From: Hordeum vulgare subsp. vulgare
Lineage: Eukaryota > Streptophyta > Magnoliopsida > Poales > Poaceae
Length of the DNA: 64,000 nucleotides
Direction of reading: 5' to 3'
NCBI RefSeq assembly: GCF_904849725.1
Contig: NC_058520.1
Coordinates: forward strand, 345,523,670 to 345,587,669
This document shows, in pieces, positions 1 to 10,350 of this stretch. Positions within the stretch are counted from its first letter, which is position 1. Every line of letters begins with the position of its first letter. The notes under the pieces were generated by a model, which had not been told where the DNA came from, ran no database searches, and saw only the letters and a list, made by a program, of their open reading frames with translations. The translations under genes were made by a program, and so were the position numbers.

Positions 1-489
1 GTTAGTTAGTTATGATATAAATCATTTTAACATGGCATTTATGCAAAATAAATGACAACAACAAGTTAAATATTTTAATCATGCATGAAAGTGGGATATT
101 ATTAAGCTACACAAAATTTTGAACATTTTTCATATATAATTCACTTTAATTAGCATGGTTTGGGAGTTATTAAATGCATGATCAATAGGGGATTTTTTGT
201 AAAACTAGAATTACTAGGATAACTAGACAAATTTGTGAGACCGGAAAAATATGAATCGGGACGAATCTTGCGTATGGGTTGAAAAGTACATTGAGCGCAC
301 GATAAAAGATCTCAGCCAGAAACGTATGATATCACGGTCTGCTGGGCTTGGGGTGAGCTCACCATGGGCTTCGGCCTAGTCGATGGAGAGGTAGGCCGGC
401 TGGAGCGGCTGCAAGCCGGGCTTTGGGCAAGCATGGCCCAGCTGGCGCTGAAGGCAGGGTCAAAGACGAAGCGAGCGAGCGGCTGCGGG
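1..489 (-). repeat. Decayed LTR-like sequence, left part (split by element A)
   Basis: AT-rich to about 300, then GC-rich up to the insertion point of copia element A. No coding signal is convincing. The 5 bp before element A (gcggg, 485-489) pair with gcagg at 4997-5001, so this piece was contiguous with 4997 onward before the insertion. The right-hand piece carries a minus-strand TATA box followed by a GC-rich leader, as in grass LTRs, and I infer that both pieces are one old minus-strand LTR. The family is not identified. Confidence 0.35.
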
Positions 490-1992
490 TGAAAGCACAT
501 ATGCTCCCTTGGTGGTTTTCATAATTCATGACAACATACATTGTCTCTTGGACTAACACTTTTACCTAGAAATTTCAGGTTTAGTCCATGGAGAGCTTTG
601 GCTAAAGGTTTATGTGGAGATTCCCCTTGATGCAAGAAAGGAATAAGATTGGCTCAAGCTCCAAGCTATAAGACTCTTCATTTTATATTTGTGAGAAATC
701 ACTTTTGAGTCCATAGGAAAAGCCAATACTATTAAAAGGGGGTGAGGTATTAAAATGAACTGATTTCTCAAAGGGCTCAAAGTTAGCCACCAAAATACTC
801 ATTCTTTTTCCCATGTATCCATTATGTCCAATTCCACATACTCAAATTCGGTCTCACCAACTTCAACACTTCGTACCAACCAAGTTTGACCTCAAACAGA
901 AACCCTAGCCATTCCCACCAAATCGGTGCTATCGAGTTCAGTGTGACCAACATTCTGTTGCCTCGGTACATAAAATTGGAATTTCTGAGTTTGAGTATCG
1001 GTGCCATCGAGTTTGACCATCTCACCGTTAGCTACCTTTTCGGTGCCACCGAGTTGTGTATATCGGTCCCGCCGAGATTCAAAAGTTACTTCCTTTGTGT
1101 GAATTGATACCACTGAGTTTATGATTTCGGTGTCACCGATTTTGCCACTTTAGGTGGAAAGATTGGATTTTGTGTGCTGCCTATATATAACCCTTCACCC
1201 ACCTCTCACTCATGGGAGAAGCACTCAGAACACACACTTCATTGCGAGATCCATTTTCTGAGAGAGAACCACCTACTCATGTGTTGAGACCAAGATATTC
1301 CAATCCAACCATTTGAAACTTGATCTCTAGCCTCTCCAAACAGCTTTCCACCAAATCAATCTCTCCTACACATGCATATTGTGAGGGAGTGCTTTTGTGT
1401 TGAGGAGACTATCTTTAGAAGCACAAGAGCAAGGAGTTCATTGATCTACCACATCTATTACCTTTTGGAGGGTGGTGCCTTCTAGATTGGTTAGGTGTCG
1501 CTTGGGAGCATCCTACTTCGTGTTGTGGAGTTGAACCAAGATGTTTGTAAGGGAAAGGAGATCGCCTACTTCGTGAAGATCTACCATGAGTAAGGCTAGT
1601 CCTTCGTGGACGGAAGCCATGGTGGAATAGACAAGGCCGCTTCTTCGTGGACCCCTTGTAGGTGGAGCCCTCTGTGGACTCTCGCAGTCGTTACCCTCTA
1701 CGGATTGAAGTCTCCACTAACATGGACGTACGATAGCGCCACCTATCGGAACCTTGCCAAAAATCGTTGTGTCAACCTCTTTGCATTTGATCTCCTAAAC
1801 TCTACTCCTTTACATGTGCAAAGTCTTTACTTTTCCACTGCCATATATGTTGACTAGCATGTGTAGGATGTACTAGACTTGTTAGAGGTGTTGAATTTCT
1901 ATCTTCCTAGAAATTGGGTTAGGCTACGAATTTTGATCTTGACAAGTAGTCTATTCACGCCCACTCTAGACAAATCTTCTATCGATCCCTCA
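490..1992 (+). repeat. 5' LTR of element A
   Basis: It is 1503 bp, begins TG and ends CA, and is followed by a primer-binding site. A TATA box (TATATATAA) lies at 1192-1200. The U3 part (about 850-1140) carries several near-palindromes of the form CGGTGnCACCG, for example at 1041-1051 and 1128-1138, and the same motif recurs in the LTRs of elements B and E. The beginning matches, in reverse complement, the right ends of the B LTRs (26253 and 42290). Confidence 0.9.
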
Positions 1993-1994
1993 AT

Positions 1995-2006
1995 TGGTAT
2001 CAAAGC
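1995..2006 (+). other. Primer-binding site of element A
   Basis: TGGTATCAAAGC begins three bases after the 5' LTR end. It matches the initiator-methionine tRNA 3' end used by plant copia elements (TGGTATCAGAGC) with one mismatch. Confidence 0.85.
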
Positions 2007-2046
2007 AAGGTCTCCAAAACCTTGGTTTAATCACCGTTGGAGGAAG

Positions 2047-4659
2047 ATGAATGTGACTAGTTTCGGTATTTTAAGTTGTAGAGTGCCTATTCTTGATGGG
2101 GAGTATTTTAGACAATGGAAAGATGAAATGCTTGATATTTTGATGAGTTCCATTTGCGCAAGTATGTTGAATATACCTATGCGCCTCCCATTGATCCCAT
2201 ACATCCTTCTCATGATGATGAAATTGATGTGCTTGGTAATCTTAACACTGTCAATCTAATCATTAGAGGATTACCAAGAAATGTGCTTAATCAGTTCAAA
2301 ACTTTGAGTGTGCTCATACCTTGTGGAAAGACTTAGAGAAAAGATATCCAAATTATTCCTTGAAAAATCTTGATATCATTGTTCACAGATGCATTGCTTC
2401 TCACAAAATGAAGCCAACCGATCCTAATTTTGATAAATTCCTATTTGAGATGCGTGCCAAAGGAGATGTCATTACTTTTAACAATATCATTGCTGAATCC
2501 ATTTGAATGCATAAACATGAACATTGTCATAGTCAAAATTCTGATGAAACTCTTATCTCTTATGAGGGTACTTCATCCAATGATGATTATGTGGAGCATG
2601 GCTACTACGATGAAGATGGGGACTTTGACATCGAGTATGAGAAGACCATGAGGAATCTTAGTCTTATGGCGAACCTTAGAGACTACATGGCCGGTGGAAA
2701 GGAGTGGGTTCTCGACAGTGGATGCACCGATCACATGACCGGAGATAAAGACATGTTCCATGAGATCACACCAAACCATGGACCTCGAAGGTATGTGACT
2801 TTTGGAGATAACTCCAACGGTAAGGTACTTGGTCTTGGTAAGGTGGTCGTATCTCATGATTGTTCCATTCAAAATGTTATGCTTGTCGAATCCCTTGGCT
2901 ACGATCTTCTTTCCGTATCTAGACTAGCACACTTTGGTTTCAATATGCTATTTACGAAAGTTGACTGCCAAGTGTTTCGTAGAGACAACCACAACATTTT
3001 CTTTATTGGTTTCTGTAGAGGTGATCTATACATTGTTGATTTCTCTAAGATATCCAAACCTCATACATGTCTTATTGCAAAATCTTCTAAAGGTTGGTTA
3101 TGGGATAGAAGGCTAGGACATGTTGGTATGTGTAACCTTAACAAACTTATCAAAGGTGATCATATTCTTTGTGTTAGAGATGTTATCTTTGACAAATATA
3201 GACTTTGTAGTGCTTGTCAAGCAAGAAAGCAAGTTGGTGGAAGTCATCCCGTGAAGAACATCATGACTACTAGAAGACCACTCGAGTCGCTTCACATGGA
3301 TCTCTTTGGTCCCAATGCTTACAAGAATCTCGGTGGAAATGCTTATGGTTTAGTCATTATTGATGATTTTTCCAAATTTACGTGGGTATTCTTTCTTGAT
3401 GATAAGTCGCATGTACAAAAGATCTTCAAGAACTTTGCTCGAAAAACTCAAAATCAGTTTGAAGTGAAAATCAAGAAGGTTCGGAGCGACAATGAAACGG
3501 ACTTCAAGAACACGAATGTGGACACTTTTCTTGACGAAGAAGGTATCTCACATGAGTTCTCGACGACGTACATACCTCAACAAAATGCAGTTGTTGAGAG
3601 GAAGAACCGGACTCTCATAGAGATGGCGAGAACGATGCTTGACGAATACAAGACTCCAAGACATTTTTGGGCAGAGGCCGTGGAAACATCTTCCATGCCA
3701 TAAACCGGTTCTACCTACACAAGCTTCTCGGTAAAACGGCATACAAGATACTCACCGGTAACAAACCCCAAGTTGGATACTTTCGGGTATTCAGCTCTAA
3801 GTGCTATATTCTTGATAAGCATCGTTGATCTAAATTTGCACCTAAATCTTATGAAGGTTTCTTACTCGGTTACGGACCGAACTCTCACACTTACCGTGTC
3901 TACAACAACTTCACTCAAAAAGTTGAAGAGACGGTAGATGTGAAGTTTGATGAGACTAACGGTTCACAAGTTGAACAATTGCCAAATGATGTAGGAGATA
4001 AGGAACCTTCGGAAGCTATCAAAGACTTTTCCATTGGCAAGATTCGTCCCATAGAGGTGAAGGAAAGCACTTCATCAATTCAAGTGGAAGCTCCTACCCC
4101 GCATCAAGGCAAACCGCAAAACGACATGGAAGCATCCACAAGAGGTACACGACAAGATGAAGAAGAGGAACAAGAACATCGTGATGATCCACCTCAACCT
4201 TCCTCACCACCACCTCAAGGACATGACAACGCCAACGACAACGTGCAAGATGATTATGATGAAGAAGAAGCTCCACCATCCAAGAAGAAGAAGATGTCAA
4301 GATTAGAGCAAGAGTGGACAGACATCATCCGTTGAATCAAATCTACGCTGACATAAAAACTGGGAGAATCACTCGCTCTAAATCTCATTTAGCTAACTTT
4401 TGTGAGCATTATTTTTTGATCTCTAGCATTGAACCTTTGAAGGTTGAAGAAGCCCTTTAAGATCCGGATTGGGTGAATGCCATGCACAAAGAGCTACACA
4501 ACTTCAAGAGGAACCAAGTATGGACACTTGTTGAAAAGCCTGAAGGCGAGCATAATATCATTGGTACAAGATGTGTGTTTCGGAACAAGCAAGATGAAGA
4601 CGGACAAGTTGGATGCAACAAGGCACGTCTCGTAGCCCAAGGATACATGTAAGTCGAAG
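2047..4659 (+). pseudogene. Broken copia gag-pol of element A
   Basis: Gag relics lie in several frames between 2047 and 2506. A 398-codon open frame (2507-3703) carries the protease motif (LDSGCTDHM), the integrase zinc-binding region (HVGMCN with CSAC) and the DDE integrase core (HMDLFGP, RSDNETDF, and NAVVERKNR for the glutamate). The frame breaks just after the integrase core; a further piece (3940-4335) is the acidic linker before RT. RT begins after 4335 with stops at about 4459 and 4650, and ends at the deletion junction near 4660, before its catalytic YVDD motif. The usual glycine after the second integrase aspartate is a glutamate, another sign of decay. Confidence 0.85.
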
Positions 4660-4996
4660 GTCGAGCCCTCCATGGACTCTCGCAGTCGTTACCCTCCGTG
4701 GGTTAAAGTCTTCACTAACATGGACGTACGATAGCGCCACCTATCGAAACCATGCCAAAAATCGTTGTGTCAACCTCTTCACGTTCAATCTCCTAAACTC
4801 TACTCCTTTACATGTGCAAAGTCTTTACTTTTCCGCTGCCATATATGTTCACTAGCATGTGTAGGGTGTACTAGACTTGTTAGATCTGCTGAATTTCTGC
4901 CTTCCTAGAAACTGGGTTAGGCTAGGAATTTTTATCTTGACAAGTAGTCTATTCACCCCCCCCCCCTCTCTAGACACATCTTCTATCGATCCCTTA
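4660..4996 (+). repeat. 3' LTR remnant of element A
   Basis: About 337 bp aligning to the end of the 5' LTR (about 1660-1992) with scattered differences. U3 and the TATA region are absent. The join to pol at about 4658-4662 shows short shared sequence (aaggt/gga), which fits illegitimate recombination. Confidence 0.85.
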
Positions 4997-5782
4997 GCAG
5001 GGCTTGGGCGCCGCTGGGTGGCTGGTTGCTGGAGCCCACCTGGCGGTGGCTCATGCAGGCGCGGTCAACACGCGCAGGCGATGTGCTCGGATCGACCTCC
5101 TCTCGAACATGAGGCAGCAGCAGGATGTGGTACCTGGTTTGGGGATGGCGGCCGGAGGCATGGGGCAACACGGGAACGGGCAAAATGGAGGCGGCCTTGA
5201 CGTGGAGCTGGCGAAGGGCGGTGCAGGAACGGCAGGGGCGTGGGTCTCCACGACGATGATCCTAACGGCTTCGAGCTCCCAAGATGGAAAGCATGGCACG
5301 ATATTCTTCCCTGTCCATTTGAAGAAAGAGAGGGAGAGCGGTTGGGAGGGCGAGAGATGCGAAATAGGGGGATGAGGTAGAGGGTGATGGCGTGACCTTG
5401 GGCTCGGTAGTTAGCTGCTCGAGGCCATAGGTGGCTAGCTGCTATCGATCTGGAGCTCGGGGTCACCATGGGGCTGCTAGAGCTTAGGGCCAATCTCATG
5501 TTGCTCGCCGGCCAGAGGAGACGGGCGGACATGGTTCGTCGGGGCCAAGGCATACTGGATCGGGAGGAGGTCCTCTCCTCCTAGATCGGGACAAGTCACG
5601 GAGGTGACGACATACGGGTGGAGGCTCGATCCAGGCCTGGGCGGGCTGGACCTGGGTTTCGGCGAGCCCATGTGGTTGGGAGGTGGAAGGAGGAGCTGGC
5701 GAATTCGGGTTAGGGAGGCTGGTTGCTGCGCGGAAAAAGAGGAAGGATTAGGGTTTCGTCCATTTTACGCAGGGGATCTATC

Positions 5783-5790
5783 TATTTATA
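5783..5790 (-). promoter_or_regulatory. TATA box of the split LTR
   Basis: TATAAATA on the minus strand, preceded by CATGTC-like sequence and followed by a GC-rich transcribed-leader-like stretch. It is a good match to the plant TATA consensus. Its role as an LTR promoter is inferred from context. Confidence 0.45.
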
Positions 5791-5830
5791 GACATAGGGC
5801 TTAGGGTTAGGGATTAAGTCTGTTTTTAGA

Positions 5831-5852
5831 CCGTTCGATCTCGATCGAACGG
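5831..5852. repeat. Perfect inverted repeat, 10-bp arms
   Basis: Arms CCGTTCGATC and GATCGAACGG are separated by two bases. It lies about 40 bp upstream of the minus-strand TATA box, so it could be a binding site in the LTR promoter or a chance hairpin. Confidence 0.6.
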
Positions 5853-6319
5853 CTCTGGGTGGAGGGGGCTTAGGCTAGGTGGTAGTGGGTTGTGTAGATG
5901 GCTTGAGCTAAGATGAGAGAGAGGTTTGCGGTCCGGCATTTTTTTAGAAATACTAAAACGTCCCATAATTTGACCGGCTATAGTGTCGCTATAGGTTTAA
6001 CGGTTCCGGTATCAAACAACCTCCGAATGCGACGAAATTTGACACGCGGCCTACCTACACTATAGTAAGACCGTGCGCCAACTTTTGACCTATTCCAAGA
6101 TTGTTTATACACACTTTTAAAAACAATATTTTAATGATGGCGCGGGCGCGTGTGTGTGGTTGGTCCTGAAACGGTCGATGACAAAAACGGAGAGAACCGG
6201 CAACTAATTACGGATGCAAGTTTGAAAAATGATGGCAACGGAGTGCCGATACAATGCGGATGATGTGCATGACGCGATGATGAATGCGACAATCAAACGA
6301 ATCACGCACCGACAATGAC

Positions 6320-6650
6320 ATACAAAGGGAATCTTCTTGGGCGTCGGTTCGGTGCTGTTACACATAATCATCAATAGTGATGCCACTTGGAGGTGCATTC
6401 TTCACTTGCTCCAAGCACCCACTCCAACGTCCACAAGTTTTCTGGACCACGTCTCAACGGACTTGGATTGACTTTAATGACCGGTCGGAGGGGAACGACA
6501 AGATTAAGTGGTACTTGTCCTTTGTCCTTTGCCAATAACTCTTAGAGCTTTGATCTTTGCTGATCGCCACATCAAGTGACACACTCTCCCATGCTTGAAC
6601 CCAGCACACATCATTTGTCTGTGTGTAGTTGTCGGTCTTCCCACTCTAGC
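6320..6650 (-). pseudogene. Relic of PIF/Harbinger ORF1 (Myb/SANT-like) protein
   Basis: Translating the minus strand outside any long ORF gives an ordered series of pieces: a GKTDNYTQTND segment and VQAWESVSLD (about 6570-6645), KSYWQR shortly after, then CGRWSGCLEQVKNAPPSG (about 6390-6440) and PKKIPFVCH (about 6320-6345). In Harbinger elements ORF1 is a Myb-like DNA-binding protein that works with the DDE transposase, and the tryptophan-rich helix plus the CLEQV-PPSG block are its hallmarks. At least one frame change and stops after KGQ and TIDDYV make it non-functional. It is divergently oriented to the H1 transposase 1.5 kb away and may belong to that element or to a separate Harbinger copy. 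Confidence 0.55.
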
Positions 6651-6659
6651 ATCGCACTC

Positions 6660-7712
6660 GGCCTCCTTAATATCTTCCACTTCATCACCACCGTCATTTG
6701 CTTGATCCACCTCCACCACGACCTCCACTTGAGGCGTATCGAAATCAAGGGGAGCACTCAAATCCCCGAATTCTCCAACATTTCAGTATATGATAAGTTA
6801 ATGTTTTTGCAACAAAATTCAACGGGCAAAACGTAAACAAGTGCTTCAAAGCGAAATGAAAGATCATCGGAGCATTTCAAGCAAAAGGAAAAATTGTACC
6901 TCTCGGACATTTCATCGAACACGTTATACGCGTGACCGCTTGAGTGGCCGTGCTCGGGGAAAACGTGGTCGGGAGGAGGCGGAGGAGGATCCTAGCCTCT
7001 TGCCACAGACGCCTTCTTCCTGGGGGGGGCTTTGCTCGCGCACTGGCCGCGTCGATGGAGGCGATCTTCTTCCTCGCGTGGGTGGCCTGGACGGGAAGAA
7101 CCAGAGCTGGGCCGGAAGGAGTTGTTGTTGCGCCGAGCACACCCCCTTGAACAAGGTGATTCTCGTGTCGCTTCCTCTTGCTGTCGGAGGCGAAAGATGT
7201 TGGGGTTGCGCCAGCATGCACAACCGAGGGAGGCGCGGGAGTACGGAGCAGCGACATACTTGGAAGCGGTGACGCATGAAATGCGGCACCCAGAGGCTAC
7301 ATGTACTCCATAGGGTCCGTTGGTTGCAAGGCGAGGCAAGACGACAAGATTGGAAGTGGCGGCGGCGCGTGAGGTGGGAATGGAAGGGGGCGGAAGTTTC
7401 CTTTGCGACAAGGACAATGGGTCCGGCAAAAGGAGGGAGGGACATAGGGTTTGTTGGGTGCGCGGCGAGGCCAGACGACGACACGTGAGGAGGGAATGGA
7501 AGGGGCGAAAGTTTCCTTTGCGCCAAGGATAGTTGAATCGGGAAAAAGAGACAGGCCGCAGATATGACAGAATCGGCCTCGACTTTGTAGGATCCCACGC
7601 AAAAAAATATGACAACCGATTTTATTTTACGGGTCCTAGTCACGCCCCAAAAAACACGCTTGTCCGCTAAATCGACAGGTATTTTACCGGATGGTCTGTT
7701 TTGCGGCTCTAA
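6660..7712. other. GC-rich unassigned stretch between Harbinger pieces
   Basis: Several overlapping open frames occur on both strands here, but none resembles a known family, and codon composition only reflects high GC. It contains a tandem duplication of about 118 bp (see separate entry). The last 150 bp before 7712 look like transposon subterminal sequence (repeated cgggtc/gcggac words). It is probably the 5' part of the element that owns the ORF1 relic. Confidence 0.3.
7370..7535. repeat. Diverged tandem duplication, period about 118 bp
   Basis: The block beginning gtgaggtgggaatgg (about 7370) recurs at about 7488 with a few changes. In both copies ggcgaggc-agacgac lies upstream and gtttcctttgcg follows. 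Two units, GC-rich. Confidence 0.6.
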
Positions 7713-9560
7713 GAGCATCTCTAACAGACCCCGTATAAAGTCGCGACCCGCAAAATAATGGCCAAACTACGGGTCTGCGTGGAAAATGCTGCCCAATCAG
7801 ACCCCGTAAACGCGTTCGACCCATAAAATTATTTTAGGGGCGCGGCAAAATCCCCTCCCCGGCCCTCGAAAACACACGTTTCCGCCTCGCCTCTTCGATG
7901 CCCCATATCCCAGGAAAGCGGTTGGTGGGAGGGACATTTCATCCCGCGCCCTTCCCCACCCCTCCCGCCACCGCCCCACCATTGGTTCCGCCCGTCCGTC
8001 GCCGGCGATTCCGGTCAAATCTGCGGGCTCAATCGCGCCGCGGGGGTGCCCCTGCCCTCTTCCGCCGAGCCGCTGCCACAGATCCACTAATCCATCACGG
8101 CCGGAGAGCCACCGCCGGAGATGGAATTGAGACCCTGCGAGATGTTTTTGCTCGACGATTCATCCGATTCGGACGACTCGGATGTTGAGACCATGATTCT
8201 CACATTTCGCCAACAGACTTTGGTCATGGCTCTTGTCGTGAAGGAGCACGAAGACGAGAACCGAAAGAGGCGGCGAGGATCGACCGTTGGCCGTCTTTGC
8301 ATTCCTAGAAATCGCCACCTCGGGAACGAGATGTTGATGCAAGAATACTTCGCGGCCAATCCTACATATCCGCCGCGCTTCTTCCGGAGAAGGTACCGTA
8401 TGCGCCGATCCCTCTTTGTGAAAATTGTTCAAGCTTGCGAGGCCAATTGTCGATATTTTACTCAAAGAAGCAATGCCGCGGGCTCGAAGGGATTTACTGC
8501 ATATCAAAAAATCTCGACAGTTATGCGGGTAATTGCATATGGCATTCCGGCTGACTATGCCGATGAGTACCTTCGTATTGGTGAAGATAGTACAATTGAG
8601 TCAGTGTGTAGGTTTGCCAAAGTGATCATCCGCGTCTTTGGTCTTGAATATCTTCGGGCACGAGGAAGACACAAAAAATTTGATGGCATTTAATGATAGA
8701 AGAGGTTGACCTGGCATGCTAGGAAGCATACATTGTATGCATTGCAATTGGAAAAATTGCCCAAAGGCATGACAAGGAATGTATTGTGGCAAGTCTCGTA
8801 ATGCAACAATTGTGCTAGAGGTCGTAGCATCCCATGATTTACGGATTTGGTATGCCGGATACTCTTAATGATATTATGTGTTGCAACGGTCTCATTTGTT
8901 TGCTAGGCTTGCTAGTTGTGATGCCCCTGCTTGCAACTACACTATCAATGAACATGAATACATAAAGGGATAATATCTTGGAGATGGTATATACCCTTCT
9001 TGGTACACATTTGTCAAGAACATCAAAGACCCTAAACTAGGAAAGAGTGTGAATTCGTAAGGGCACAAGAGGCAGCCCGAAAAGATATTGAAAGAGCATT
9101 TAGGGTTTTGCAATCTAGGTTTGCCATTGTTCGTGGTCCTGCTCGATTTTGGGACAAGCGATCCTTGAAAAACATCATGACATGATTTGTTATTCTTCAT
9201 GAATTTAGAGTTCTTCTAAGACAATGTGGCTAGCCGTGTCAAATCAGCTAGAAACCCTAACCGAATTAGAGATTTTCTTCATACCTGCAAGGAGATTGAA
9301 AATACAAACACCCACTGTCAACTTTAGAAGGATTTCATTGAGCACCATTGACAAAGGGTTGGACACTAACATATTTCATTTTCACATTTATTTTCATTTC
9401 ATTTATGTGTGATTTGTATACGGGACAAGTTTTGTATTGAATTATTTAGTTTGCTACGGTAATTTGAATAATTATTGTATTTGGAATGATTATTGTATTA
9501 TAATATTGACATTTTTCTTATATTGCATATTAGTAATTCTAATTTACGAGATTTTCGGTT
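7713..9560 (+). mobile_element. Harbinger element H1 (right end uncertain)
   Basis: It begins GAGCATCTC after a TAA trinucleotide (7710-7712), the same start as Harbinger H2 at 21773. It contains a PIF/Harbinger transposase in the same direction. I could not find the matching right terminal inverted repeat; the element signal fades near 9560, before sequence with cgggtc/gcggag words. Either the right end is diverged or it was lost. Confidence 0.6.
8121..9215 (+). pseudogene. PIF/Harbinger transposase pseudogene (H1)
   Basis: An ATG at 8121 opens 190 codons: an acidic start (DSSDSDDSDVE), then the N-terminal domain with FRRRYRMRRSLF, a GFTAYQKI block and the AYGIPADY helix typical of HARBI1-like plant transposases. 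The frame then breaks near 8690. Downstream pieces are recognisable in shifted frames up to about 9215, including LHWKNC-like sequence near 8740 and ARKDIERAFRVLQ near 9080, which carries the third acidic residue of the DDE triad. A full-length homologue is about 380-420 codons, so the remains cover nearly all of it. Confidence 0.8.
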
Positions 9561-9748
9561 TATGGGTCGACACGACGCACCCGAACAAACCCCGCATAGC
9601 CGATCCGTAAAAAGCATCTTCTCTGTATATCATTTTTACAGGTTTTTTTGCGGAGTTTAACTTTATTCGCGCACGCGCCAACTCGCAAAACCGTTTTTTC
9701 GTTAACTGTAAACAACCTTTACGGGTCATCTTTATATGAGATCTGGCC

Positions 9749-9908
9749 ACACGACGCGAATAGAAGCCCCACGCGCCTCCTTCCCACGATCAGATCCCGC
9801 CACACGACGCGAATAGAAGCGCCCCCCCCCCCCCCCCCCCCAAAACCCTTTTCCAAGGCCGATGCAGCCATCAAGGCCTTTCCAAGGCCGATGCAGCCAT
9901 CAAGGCCG
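9749..9908. repeat. Short direct and tandem repeats with a long C tract
   Basis: The 20-mer ccacacgacgcgaatagaag occurs twice about 50 bp apart. Then comes an uninterrupted run of about 20 C (about 9821-9841), and then two tandem copies of a 29-bp unit beginning ttccaaggccgatgc (9851 and 9880). No gene is apparent. Confidence 0.75.
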
Positions 9909-10079
9909 GCCCCAAAACACCCCGGCGATGAGATCGAACATGTGCCATGGTTATCGGATAGTGATGTCGTCTCTCCTCGAAAATTCTAAGCGTCGGGCTC
10001 CCTAGCTTTTCAAAGAAAACCCGCCCATTTACACAATAATAACAAAGACAAAAGTTAAGTTGTATACTCGCCACACCAG

Positions 10080-10350
10080 AAGTTGTATATATTACAAACT
10101 AAAATAAAAAAAACATTACCAGTTCCTAGGATTATTACGACGAGCCATCCAGCAAAAGAGCAAAATAAGAACCTTTACATTATCCGGCTTTCTTGGTGTT
10201 GAAAGTGTAGTGGTGGCTTAGGGATCCAGACTTGTAGTCTTGTACACAAGTGGTAATTACAAAGGCAGTGAAGAGATTAAAAACGATCATGGGGATCCAC
10301 GTCGAGGCGACTTGATGATATGCCAGTATCATCAAGGCACGCAAGAGTTC
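10080..10350 (-). other. Putative 3'-UTR exon of the DUF538 gene
   Basis: On the minus strand a strong acceptor (TTGTTTGCAG at 10351-10360) is followed by about 270 bp that are not repeat-like and then an AT-rich end (TTGTAATATATAC near 10090) suitable for polyadenylation. It would be joined to the donor at 19402. The exon also contains an open frame of about 55 codons with a hydrophobic stretch (MIVFNLFTAFVITT), so a coding last exon of a different transcript is possible. No cDNA is available to decide, and the polyadenylation site is a guess. Confidence 0.4.

Larger units (their letters stand above)
490..4996 (+). mobile_element. Element A: Ty1/copia LTR retrotransposon (SIRE/Maximus-like), internally deleted
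   Basis: It starts TGAAAGC at 490 and ends at 4996, flanked by gcggg/gcagg (4 of 5 identical). The 5' LTR is complete (490-1992). An initiator-Met type primer-binding site begins at 1995. Gag relics are followed by a protease-integrase frame, and pol stops abruptly inside the reverse transcriptase and runs into the last 337 bp of the 3' LTR. RT catalytic part, RNase H, any 3' ORF, the polypurine tract and 3' LTR U3 are gone. The lineage call rests on long (1.5 kb) LTRs and close similarity of pol and LTR to elements B and E, which carry the repeated purine tracts typical of SIRE elements. It cannot move on its own. Confidence 0.85.
4997..6300 (-). repeat. Decayed LTR-like sequence, right part
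   Basis: It continues the sequence interrupted by element A. On the minus strand a TATA box (5783-5790) is followed by a GC-rich leader with several short open frames that look like shadows of base composition. Upstream of the TATA box (5850-6200) lie sequences of the kind seen in grass gypsy LTRs, but I cannot name a family, and no LTR terminus or partner LTR was found in the window. Confidence 0.35.

Noticed and set aside
4983..5804. Open frames of 60-160 codons on both strands
   Set aside because: GC-rich LTR leader sequence with no recognisable domain and no splice or start context; not called as genes.
6841..7718. Minus-strand frames of 200-260 codons
   Set aside because: Rich in Pro, Ser and Arg from base composition, overlapping equally long frames on the other strand, and containing a tandem duplication. 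No family resemblance.
9821..9841. Poly-C run as a regulatory or CRISPR-like feature
   Set aside because: A simple homopolymer, possibly of wrong length. No spacer-repeat structure exists in this eukaryotic window.
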